Made by a program: the position numbers and the translations under genes
Shown: positions 1 to 9,900 of the stretch, piece by piece
How positions within the stretch are numbered: position 1 is the stretch's first letter
Layout: each line of letters starts with the position of its first letter
Source of the DNA: Chitinophaga sp. CF118
GTDB taxonomy: Bacteria; Bacteroidota; Bacteroidia; Chitinophagales; Chitinophagaceae
Reading direction: 5' to 3'
NCBI RefSeq assembly: GCF_900112615.1
Contig: NZ_FOMK01000001.1
Span: 744,001 to 808,000 of the forward strand
DNA: 64,000 nt
The notes under the pieces: model-generated
The model's input: only the letters and a program-made list of their open reading frames with translations
What the model was told of the DNA's origin: nothing
Database searches by the model: none

Positions 1-1077
1 TGCCGTCAGCAAACCAGTTTTTAATACTCGGCCGCTTCCTGTTCTTGTTTGAAAACCAATACGGCTGTTAAAGATGTTTCCCACTTTAACAGGTTCATCC
101 CATACCATTACAATACGTTCATTCCCCAATGCTGTTATCTGCGGATGCTTAGCCATAGGGGCTGTACTAACCGGCTCTTTCTGTGAATATGTTTTCCCAT
201 TATCAGCAGATTTGCAATAGAACACTCCCTGTCCCCCACCCATCGTAAACCAGGCAAAATGCATAGCACTGTTATTCTTTACCATGGCAGGCCCTGTATG
301 CGGACAACCACGTACTACCCAGTTATCAGCACTGATCCGGTTAAACGCATTAAAAGAAGTACCTCCATCCGTAGAAACCATATGCACCATATCCCGGATA
401 GAGTCATTAATGATATCCCGGAATGCAATATGAATACCTCCCTGCGCATCTGTATATAACGCAGTGCGGCAGCACTGGCAAACAGTTTCCGCAAGTGGCT
501 TTTCCTGTTTAAATCCGTCATGCCCAGCAGTTACTGCATAGTATAATGTAGAACCTTCATCATCTGTGTGCTTACGATTGTCCAGCCATATCGCCGCTGC
601 TTCTCCATTAGGCAGTATCGTCATATCAAAATAACGCTGGTCATAACTACCGGTATCCCCTACCAAGGGCTGCGCGGGTAACCAGGTTTTACCACCATTC
701 AGAGAACGCGTGTAATACACCCGTCCCGCATATTTATTACGTGCATCATTCTGCTCTACCCCATACATAGCTATCACTTCTCCATCTGGTTTAAATACCA
801 TTTTAGGCATATTCTCTGCATGTGGTAATACCCCGGTTGAAGTAGGAATAACCTGCGGGGTAGTAAAAGTCGTTCCTTTATTGTCAGACACTGCATAACA
901 GATCATTCCTGTTTCGGCATCCGGTGCAGCTTCTATCCAGCTGATAACATTTTTTCCATCAACCGTTGCCGTTATATGAGCACAGGAAGCATCTTTACCT
1001 TTGCCGGAAAGAGTGTGTTCCGTATCTACTTCATTACAGGCTGCCAGTAGGGCTATCGATAAGATCCACCATTTCAT
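1..1077 (-). CDS. Sialidase-like (BNR repeat) lipoprotein, partial
   Basis: The reading frame is open from an ATG at 1077 to the window edge, giving about 359 residues without a stop; the C-terminus lies outside. The N-terminus has a short hydrophobic signal and a lipobox (LAAC, Cys14), so a lipoprotein is expected. Four Asp-box-like motifs (SxDxGxTF type; e.g. SDNKGTTF near 64, STDGGTSF, SADNGKTY) indicate a sialidase-fold beta-propeller, but I cannot confirm the sialidase catalytic Arg triad or the substrate. An unusual CQCCR motif (Cys200, Cys202, Cys203) suggests metal binding or disulfides. The start is only 5 bases after the stop of the upstream TonB receptor gene, so the two are surely co-transcribed. 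Propeller fold: confident. Enzymatic sialidase: doubtful. Confidence 0.8.
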   Translation of the reverse strand, partial: MKWWILSIALLAACNEVDTEHTLSGKGKDASCAHITATVDGKNVISWIEAAPDAETGMICYAVSDNKGTTFTTPQVIPTSTGVLPHAENMPKMVFKPDGEVIAMYGVEQNDARNKYAGRVYYTRSLNGGKTWLPAQPLVGDTGSYDQRYFDMTILPNGEAAAIWLDNRKHTDDEGSTLYYAVTAGHDGFKQEKPLAETVCQCCRTALYTDAQGGIHIAFRDIINDSIRDMVHMVSTDGGTSFNAFNRISADNWVVRGCPHTGPAMVKNNSAMHFAWFTMGGGQGVFYCKSADNGKTYSQKEPVSTAPMAKHPQITALGNERIVMVWDEPVKVGNIFNSRIGFQTRTGSGRVLKTGLLTA

Positions 1078-1082
1078 CTCTG

Positions 1083-3362
1083 TTATTTTTTACCAGTAAA
1101 TGTATAAGCCAGCCCTATATCAAAAGTACGTTTGGGACCTGGTCTGTAAGTTGTACTGTATGTAGTTTTCTCTGCAGTAGTAGCATATATTTTATCCGCA
1201 ATATTGCGACAGTTCACCCAGCATTCAATATTCTTCCAGGTATATCCTGTACGTGCATTCAGCAGATCATATCCATTGTAATACTGTGTATTCTGAGGAT
1301 CCATATAATAACGGCTTACATGCTGCCATTCGCCACTGATACGGAATCCCCGGAGCAGAGCAGGCTTCCAGGTGAGCTCTGTGTTAGTGATCACTTTAGG
1401 TGCACCACTCATCTGGTTACCATCGTATACAGTTCCCTTTTCTATATACTTATTGAAGAAGTGTTCTGCATAAGCACCACTGCAACGAATCCACAAAGAA
1501 CGTAAAGCAGCATACCGCACATTCCATTCCACACCTCTGTGTGTAGTACGTCCTGTATTGCGGTTTTCATAAGAACCATCTTCCAGTTTTACACTGATGA
1601 TCTCATTAGTGCCTTTCATTTCATATACACTCACATCTGCATATCCTTTATCATTTGCAAAACCAAACCATCCACCTGCTTCATAGTTACGATAGGTGGC
1701 AGGTTCAAGCACAGGAACCTTTACCCCTCTGTATAGTTCTGATATATTAGGCGGTGCAAATCCCACACTGTAATTAGTATATAAACCCCGACTGTGGCCA
1801 AAGTCGTATGTCAGTCCCAGTTTAGGAGTAAGTGCATTAAAATTATTATGGTCGTCCGGTGCACCGGTGTATGCAGATGGAGGCAAATGATTATCAAAAT
1901 TATAATCCATCCTGTCATAACGTGCGGCAGCAACCAACTTCAATCCTTTCACCAGTTCCAAATCAAACTGTGCATATGCAGCGGTATTTAATAGGCCTAC
2001 GTTGTAGTCGGTTAATACTGAATCTTCTTTCGTATACCCGGTAAAGTAACCAGCTGCATTCTTTGTAACATCTATATAATCTGCCAAGTAAGTAGCCGGA
2101 CTGTAATCTGCACTCACACCAGCTATCAGCGATGCCTTCTTCCAGAGAAACTGTTTCTTATGCTGGATAATGAGACCATAACTGTTAAAACTATCCTCAT
2201 TAATTTCGCCGGCAGCCTTCAGCGGATCAGGTAAATTTTTGAGTGCATAAAAAGGATTTTGTCCAATACTGCTATGTCTGAAGAACCCTGTTACCGTAGT
2301 ATGATTCGTATTATCCCATGTATGTTCCAGCGTACTTCTGTATCGCAATGCATTTACCTTACGATAAGAGAACGTTTGAAAATTGCGATAATCCTTTCCA
2401 TAAAAATGAGCGCTATCTAATCCGCCAACCTGGTCTGTATAATAGTTGATCAATGTAGCAGCATTAATCCATTTGTTACGGTCACTGATCTGATAATCTG
2501 CGCGGAGCGTCAATCCCAGCTTATGAAAATCACTGTGATCCATATAACCATTACGTTGATCTGCATAGTAACCACCTATAGTAATACCCACTTTATTAAA
2601 GGTATTCGATACATTGAAATCGGTACGTTTGTATCCCCTGTCACTCGCCTCTGCCTGCACTTTTACTGTAGGTTGCAATGATGGTGCTGCTGTGATGAAA
2701 TTAACTGCACCACCAACAGCTTCACTTCCATACAAAGAAGATGCAGGTCCTCTGATCACTTCAATAGTACGTAATGCCGCCATGTTGATTTCAATGAGTG
2801 CATTGTGATTAAAATCACCAATCGTACGAATGGGAATACCATCTTCCATATACAGGAACAAACTTTTGTAACCGATAGGCTGACGGATTGCCATGGTATG
2901 CTGTTCATTCCCCAAGTCTACCATGTATACCCCACTCACCTTATTGAGGAGTTGTTCCAGGGAAGTGGCTTTTGTATCTCTCATCTCCTGGGTAGAGATA
3001 GTGCTGATAGCCACTGGTGCATCTGTACGGTTTTGCCTGTCACGGCTGGAAGTCACAATGATCTCATTCAGGCTGGCTGTTTTGGGTATTAATGAGATAA
3101 TGAAAGGCTTGTTGGTTTTCAACGCCAGCTTTTTTGACTGGTAGCCTATAAAAGATACCTGTACGGAATCTTCTGATCCGCTCGCCGGTAATATAAAATG
3201 CCCTCTTGCATCGGTACTGCTGCCCTTTGCCTGATGCAGAAATTGAATGTTTACTCCTGATAATACTTCTCCCGTCTGCGCATCAATCACGCTACCCTGC
3301 ATTTGGGCGCGCGATTGCATGAACAGAAATACTCCTGTTATTACTAATATAATTCGCTTCAT
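1083..3362 (-). CDS. TonB-dependent outer membrane receptor
   Basis: Protein of 759 residues that would import a ligand across the outer membrane using TonB energy. Order of parts: signal peptide (1-19, ending SRAQ), a carboxypeptidase-regulatory-like beta-sandwich (about 20-100, GSVIDAQTGEVLSGVNI), a plug domain (about 105-230, with IEVIRGPASSLYGSEAVGG), then a 22-strand-type barrel ending in an aromatic-rich terminal strand (GLAYTF). Unlike SusC proteins it is short and has no SusD neighbour, so it resembles siderophore, heme or metal receptors. It sits between a small CNGKC-motif protein upstream (94-base gap) and the sialidase-like lipoprotein downstream (5-base gap). Ligand unknown; a metal or metallophore is an inference from the Cys-rich neighbours. 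Confidence 0.9.
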   Translation of the reverse strand: MKRIILVITGVFLFMQSRAQMQGSVIDAQTGEVLSGVNIQFLHQAKGSSTDARGHFILPASGSEDSVQVSFIGYQSKKLALKTNKPFIISLIPKTASLNEIIVTSSRDRQNRTDAPVAISTISTQEMRDTKATSLEQLLNKVSGVYMVDLGNEQHTMAIRQPIGYKSLFLYMEDGIPIRTIGDFNHNALIEINMAALRTIEVIRGPASSLYGSEAVGGAVNFITAAPSLQPTVKVQAEASDRGYKRTDFNVSNTFNKVGITIGGYYADQRNGYMDHSDFHKLGLTLRADYQISDRNKWINAATLINYYTDQVGGLDSAHFYGKDYRNFQTFSYRKVNALRYRSTLEHTWDNTNHTTVTGFFRHSSIGQNPFYALKNLPDPLKAAGEINEDSFNSYGLIIQHKKQFLWKKASLIAGVSADYSPATYLADYIDVTKNAAGYFTGYTKEDSVLTDYNVGLLNTAAYAQFDLELVKGLKLVAAARYDRMDYNFDNHLPPSAYTGAPDDHNNFNALTPKLGLTYDFGHSRGLYTNYSVGFAPPNISELYRGVKVPVLEPATYRNYEAGGWFGFANDKGYADVSVYEMKGTNEIISVKLEDGSYENRNTGRTTHRGVEWNVRYAALRSLWIRCSGAYAEHFFNKYIEKGTVYDGNQMSGAPKVITNTELTWKPALLRGFRISGEWQHVSRYYMDPQNTQYYNGYDLLNARTGYTWKNIECWVNCRNIADKIYATTAEKTTYSTTYRPGPKRTFDIGLAYTFTGKK

Positions 3363-3456
3363 TTTTTAGTTCAGTTGTTGACAGTAAGACGTGAACAATG
3401 GCATAACCATACATGTGTATGATCACCATTATTTACAATAAAAATGTACTGATCGA

Positions 3457-3819
3457 CTAAACTTGTGGTGGACGGAAGAAAGAGAAGGTAGGACTGGGTA
3501 ATGCGGCGTCCTGGTAAAAAGCGGTTAACTGTGTAAATGGAGCTAAGGACTGCAGGTTAAAGGAGAGCAGGTTGTCTATATACACTACCTCAAACTTTTC
3601 CTTTCCAGATGTACTATTATGCTCCTGTTGCTGATCTTTTTCCAGTTGCTTCCGCAGGTGACATTTACCGTTACAATGCATTTCAGGTTTATCCCTGTTT
3701 TCGCAAAGTACGTTCGCAACGTAGCTGAAATTAATTTTATACTCCAGCACGATCACGAACTGGTTGAAGTTTTGCAACATCAACCCGGTCAGAACGGATA
3801 TGAGGAAAAAATATTTCAC
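3457..3819 (-). CDS. Small protein with C-x9-CNGKC motif
   Basis: Protein of 120 residues of unknown function, first gene of a likely three-gene operon with a TonB receptor and a CQCC beta-propeller lipoprotein. The N-terminal 25 residues are hydrophobic (signal peptide or membrane anchor). The centre has a compact motif: Cys39, Met47, His48, Cys49, then NGK, Cys53, His54. Potential soft-metal ligands cluster there, so copper or similar metal binding is a reasonable inference, not a demonstrated role. The start is GTG at 3819; an in-frame TAA lies four codons upstream, so no longer form exists. I recall similar CNGKC-type small proteins beside TonB receptors in other Bacteroidota, but could not search. 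Confidence 0.7.
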   Translation of the reverse strand: MKYFFLISVLTGLMLQNFNQFVIVLEYKINFSYVANVLCENRDKPEMHCNGKCHLRKQLEKDQQQEHNSTSGKEKFEVVYIDNLLSFNLQSLAPFTQLTAFYQDAALPSPTFSFFRPPQV

Positions 3820-3935
3820 GGGGTAAAGTTATGAGAACGAAGCACTACTTACAAATGATATATATCAGGGTTATGAATATTTAAAGGAATTTTTCTAAAC
3901 GGGCGCTAATATCTCCATTAAATACAGAAGAATGT

Positions 3936-3981
3936 CTTATAAAAAGAGAACGCCCCTTACGGAGCGTTCTCTTTTTATAAG
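3936..3981 (-). terminator. Terminator after sprA
   Basis: Perfect 18-base inverted repeat (3936-3953 with 3964-3981) around a 10-base loop. It begins 11 bases past the sprA stop, and the distal arm read on the minus strand contains a run of A/T, typical of an intrinsic terminator. It isolates sprA from the TonB operon that follows on the same strand. Confidence 0.85.
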
Positions 3982-3991
3982 ATGATTAATA

Positions 3992-6900
3992 TTATTGAGC
4001 GAGCATAAACCTGAGCGTGATACCTCCCCTTGTATTTGTAATCGGGTAAGCGGTGGAGATAACCGGTATGGTCTGTCTGCGATCATAAAAGAACCGCAGG
4101 TTCAGGCGGTTGTTAACCACATAGTCGATAGATGGTGAGATACCAATCACCTTTTGTCCGCTGGTAGGTATTACCAGATCAGCATCCAGGCGGTTATTCA
4201 CTGTCTTATCGTCACGGAAGCTCATATCCAGGCGGAAGTTCATATCATTCTGTGTTTTCTTACCATCCTTACTTACTCCCAGGAAAGCGAAAGTAACGTT
4301 ACGCAGACGATAGCTACCACCTATAGTAATTTCGCTGGAGCGTAACTCGGTTAGCTGATAGTCAATCAAGCTAAGACTCAGTGACCGGCTCTTCTTGAAT
4401 TCCACCCGCATGTTCAGGCTGTTCGTGAAGGTAACATCCACACCCAGTAAAGGTGCAAACTGTTCAGTCATGGTGATATTCGGTAACAGGAAGTATGGTA
4501 CGTAGTTGCCTGAAACGGTATCCACAAAGCCAGGATAACCTGCCAGACGGGGATCTTCATACAACAGGTTGGTGTTATAAGAGCTCATGCTCAATGAACC
4601 CACATAGGCATGTGTTACAGTGAAATTGGTAAAAATGCTCTTGAATGGTTCCAGCTTGGTAAGACCATTATAAGTAACACGCCAGTTAGGTCTTGGCAGG
4701 TAGTTGCTGAAAGGATTGCTTCGAACACTGGAAACACCGGCATTCTTAAGTAGGCCAATCTTCTCAGGATCTTTACCGGTATAAGCAGCCAGGAAGGCTG
4801 GTACCAGTACATCCTGTGCATAACGGCCATAACCATAGCGGTAGGTCGGGTCTTTCGGATCGTAAACAGGCACTCCAGGGTCACGGCTGTAAGGGTTAGC
4901 AGCACCCAGACGTGCAGAGATTGCCTGACGGTAACGCTGGAAATCACTGAAAGTTTTCGTAGTCCCCGTTTCTGAATCTATCTTTCCAAAGATTGTTTTC
5001 ACTGCCACATAAGAGATTTCGAATCCACCGGCATCATATGGACTAAGGTGCTGGAAACCGGAATCACTAAGGTTCTTGAACAGTTCCGTATGCGTTTTAG
5101 TAAATGATTTAGTCACATTCAGATCTATACGCAGGTCATTTGCCGGTTCCAGTTGAGCCTGAATTTGCAAACGCGTGGTAAATTGTTGCTGATACTGAAT
5201 GTTAAATAATGTATCTGGTGTGATCAATCCTCTCTTAGCAAAATTATCCAACCATGCTTTATCCGGTTGTTTACCTGCCACGAATGCCAGTCCCGGTGCC
5301 ATGCTTGCCCAGTTCATACCCAGAATTTTGGTACTGTCAATATAGCCCGGCAATCTTGTTCCAGCATTCTCAGAGTAATCAATATTAATACGCTTCAGAG
5401 ACAACAACGGTTTCATTACCGCCTTCAGGATCGGAGAAATTTCGGGGCCATTATCCTGTTTAGCAGGTTGCTGTTTACCATTTGGCTGGTTCTTATTATT
5501 GTTCTGTTGCTGATTGTTCTTATTATTCTTATTACCTGAGTTATTGATCTGTTTCAGGAAGCGGGAACGGTTATACAGATCAGAGAACTTAAACTCTGCC
5601 GTTAGCGTTTTCTGCTGGGTGTTCTCAATAGCGTTACCAAGATATTGTGCCAGCAAAGAAGCGCCAGTCCATCTGTACTCTGTTGAATATCCAAGCGCGA
5701 TATTCGTCCAGCTGAGCAACGGGAATTTGGAAGTAGGCAGTGTATAAGTAACGTTAGCAGTATGGAAATAATTGGTAGTTCTGCCCAGTTTGAAGAAATT
5801 CTTCCAGGTGGTGTCTTTCTTCGCTTTGGTATCCAGTCGTCCGGCAGGTTCATCAATACGGGCATTGTTCACCGCATTAAAATCTATGCTCAGGCTGCGG
5901 CTAAGATCCCATTTAAGACCATAATAACGGTCGAACGTAAAGAACTTATTATAGGTTTCCGGTAACTTGAAAGTACCATCTCCTCCAACATTCCGGATTC
6001 GTGTAGCACCAAACTGACGGGTAACGTCTGCTCTGAAACTGATCAGTGACGGAACATAGTTGAAATTGAAATCACGGATCAGATCCAGCCAGTGTGTTTT
6101 GGTTTTGAACAATTTCTTGAACGGCTGTACAAACTTGCTCTGACCACTGAAGTTATATCCTAATCCTCCACGATGTTTAGTCAGGATATCATTTTCTATA
6201 ATAGGTGTATGAATCAATGTTTGTGTAAATGAATAGCTGATATCGAAGTTCTCGATATCCCAGAGGTGATTCTTTTTCCGGTTGAGGTTCAGCTTACGTA
6301 CATTGGTAAAGTTCAGACTCTTGATAGATGTAAAGTCTTCTGCCGCCCTCTTGATGGAATCACGCTCATACTGACTCCTTGCCATTCTCAACTTATACTT
6401 CAGTTTAATATCCAGATCATATGGATCATATTCCGGACGGCTTATTGCCCGTGAGTAACCTGCATACACAGGGATGGTTAATCCTGTTTTTTTAGGTAAC
6501 AGCTTACCAAGATCGAGACTTGCAGCCGCATCATATTGCGTGAAGTTATCGCGGAAACGCTCATTTACCCGCTGATCCAGGTTACCAAATCCGGCAGTAT
6601 GCATATTTCCGGATATGCTCACTGTACCAAGATCGGCCAGTTGTACATCCACACGGCCCACCCCTGCATAACCGCCTTTCTCATCTAGTCCGGACAGTCG
6701 GAGTTCATTGAACCATACCTCACCACATTTGGTCAACCCATCATCTTTTGGATTCAATATACCCAGCAACATGGTTCTTACATCTCCCAGGTTAGGATTT
6801 CCCACCACACTAATGAAACCACCATTTGCATTCTGTTCAGTGTAAGGTTTTAAAGGAGAACAGGTATCACACTGGTTACGACGTTGTTTCAGTTGTGTCA

Positions 6901-9900
6901 GTGTTTCCAGTGCCAGATCCACATTATTGGCATCCGGCCATATCACGGTGTTGTTATTGCTACCCCAGGGAGTTACTTTCAACGGTACCTGGTATTCATA
7001 ATAGTTCTCAACAAAGTCACTACCCATACGGATCACGGCGCGCAGCTGACCATCTTTCAGCGAGTTTGGATCATTCATTGCTTCTGCGTGCAGATCCACC
7101 TGCAGTCTCTTATACTGACGGAGATCCATGTTCAGGCTCTTGGAAACACCGCGGGTATCGCCATCTTTCAGATCACATACCTGTAAGGACATGGATTGCT
7201 CGTTCAGTTGTAAAGTAGTATTGTTGGTACTCACTGTATTCTGACGAACTACTCCCGGAGGCAATACATAAGGTATTGGCTTACGGGAAGAGTTTTCTTC
7301 AATATTTACAGCAGAAGTATTAAAGGAGGTTGCATCGTCATTAGGAATAGGATCGCCGGCTTGCAGTTTATAGTTATACTGACGCCATTGATTACGTACA
7401 AGCTGCAGTTTTGCAAAACGTACTACTACAGAATCTTCGAAGCCAGTCAGGAACATACGCATGAAGCGGATGGATTTAAAATCCGGTATGCTACCTACTT
7501 TTTTGTCGAAGCCATTTACCGGCACCTTGAACTGATACCAGTTTTCGGTATGTTTCGTACCATCAACTGTAGTAACATCTGTAACGATCTTATCTACGAT
7601 GAAGTTGGTACCCACTAACATGTTAGGTCTTAAGTTGATCCGGTATTGGAAATATTCTTCTGTTTCATTCAGGGTATTATCCCTGTTTAGATCTTCCGAT
7701 TCCGGAATATTTGTAGCAGCACTTGAATAAGAGGAATTGTTAGAAACAGGGGAGTTACCTTCCGGGTTACTATATCTCTTATAACGTTGCAGGATGGTTG
7801 CACCATCATAATCACGGTAATGTTTGTAATCGTCATTAGACGGATCCGCCACTGCCTGCTGATAGATATCAGAACCTGGTCCGAAATTAGCTGCCAGCTT
7901 ATCCATGTAACTTTTGTGGAACACTCCTTCTGCAGTACTCTGCAAACCATCATACCCTACATCCTGGTATTTCCGGATCTCAGGGTCATTATCAAAAGCC
8001 TGGGTGATCTGTTGCTGGAACTTTGGCGTACGCCCCCAGTTTGAAGAATCTGTTTTAGCCAGGTCCGTATTGGGATTAGGCATTCCGTTTTCAAAGAACT
8101 TACGGGAGTCTTTCAGAATATCTTCAGAAACGTTACCCAGGTTAAAATAGAGCTGACCACCGGTACTGTTGAGCAGATCTTTATGCGTAAAAGGGTCTTG
8201 AATCCAGAATTCAATAAACTCTACGTTCTGTGTTTCAAAATCACTGTTATCAATAGAACGCATAATACCTCCCCATTTCTTTTTGGGATTACGCAGCTTA
8301 CCTTTTGCATCGATACTATCTGCACCTGCAGTAAAGTTATATGGTCCTCTTTCTGTTGGGTAATAAGCAAGGTCAAGGGTGCTCAGCTGGCTTTGTCCGA
8401 AATCGGTAGAGCGGTTGGCAAATACCTCGGTCTGATATACCAGGCGTACACGCTGGTCTGACTGTTGCTCCTTATCTATACCTGCCGGCAAACCGGTTCC
8501 ACCTAATCCTGAATTGGGGATCTGGAGGGTAGGTTCAATAATATACCAGGCCAGTTTAGCCCTGTTCGTTCCATAAGTCAGTTCATTGTCGGCATTCGCT
8601 TCTGGGAACATGATAGCACCAGAACTGTCTGATGCATCTTTTGGTGTAGAAGCCAGGGCCCAGCTGGTAGCAGGGAACTTAAGATCATAACCACTCTGGG
8701 AACCTTCAAAATCATCAATATAGATCTGTCCCTGGTTGCTGCCGGATGCATTTACCAACTTACTATGACCGGGGAACAGTTTCGCCACCTCACCGGTGAA
8801 CATAATATTAGAAGGAGTTGTGCTCTTATAATTAGGTAATTTATTCAGTAAGCGGGTAAGCCCTTTCCATTGGGAGTTATAGTTTACGTCAAATCCTACA
8901 ACAGTATTCTTGATAGGATCTTCCCCGTAATTCACTTTCTGGTAATAAGGACGTTCACTCATCCTGGCGATAGTAGAACCCAGGCTTAATTTATCATTCA
9001 CCACATAATCCAGGCGGGTACCAAAGTAGTTACGTACCTGTGTCCCAAAAGCGGCATTGTTTTCAAACTGTACATTGATGGCCTGACCAGAGTTCAGGAT
9101 TCCCGAATTGATAATTTTGATACGGCCCAGGTTATAATCTATCACATAATCCACATTCTCACGCAGTTGTTGTCCACCTGCTGTCACTGTTACGGAACCG
9201 GCCGGGATATTATATCCTCCCAGTTGGATTTCAGAAGAGTTACTGGATTTATAGGAACCTTTGATGATGTACCTGTTCAATTGGGGGAACTGCTGGGCCA
9301 CCACCTTTATGGAATCGTACAACACTTTGAAAAGGTATTGTTTTTCCAGGGCAGCATTTCCTTCGAAAGCCTTTTGAAGACCGCCGGCAAATGGTTCCAG
9401 TTGTGGGAACATGAGGCGACCGGTCTGTGAGTTGATGGTATATCCCTCAACATAGTCGAATACACCATCCGGCTGGGGATCATTCTGGTTGTTCAGACGA
9501 TCCAGGTTCAGGATAGTAATCAGGGGTGCCCCTGCAAACTGCCCCTGGGCATCTGGGAGGTAACGTTTATCGCTAGGAGCACGGGTTTCCGTACCCGGAT
9601 CTTTATAATATACGTCCATTTTAAAGTCGGCCCGGTTCAACTGGTAAGCACCTGTAGAATAAATGTTCTTCATCATCAGGTCCCAGATGGGCAGATTAGG
9701 ACGGGCAGAAGTAGCTTTCAGCAATTTCAGGAACAGGATCTTCTGGTTAGCACTGTTCGTTTGATCTGGCGGAACATCCTGGGAGAATTCCCCCACATTA
9801 TATACCCGTCCGTTGTAAGTATACTGGAAAGCAACAGCCAGCACCTCATCGGCCTGTAACTGCTGGTTCAGGGATATAAAACCGAGCTGCCTGTTAATGG

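Noticed and set aside
966..1505. 179-codon open frame on the plus strand inside the TonB receptor gene
   Set aside because: It lies opposite a clearly coding gene, has Cys/Ile-rich composition typical of antisense frames and no recognisable domain.
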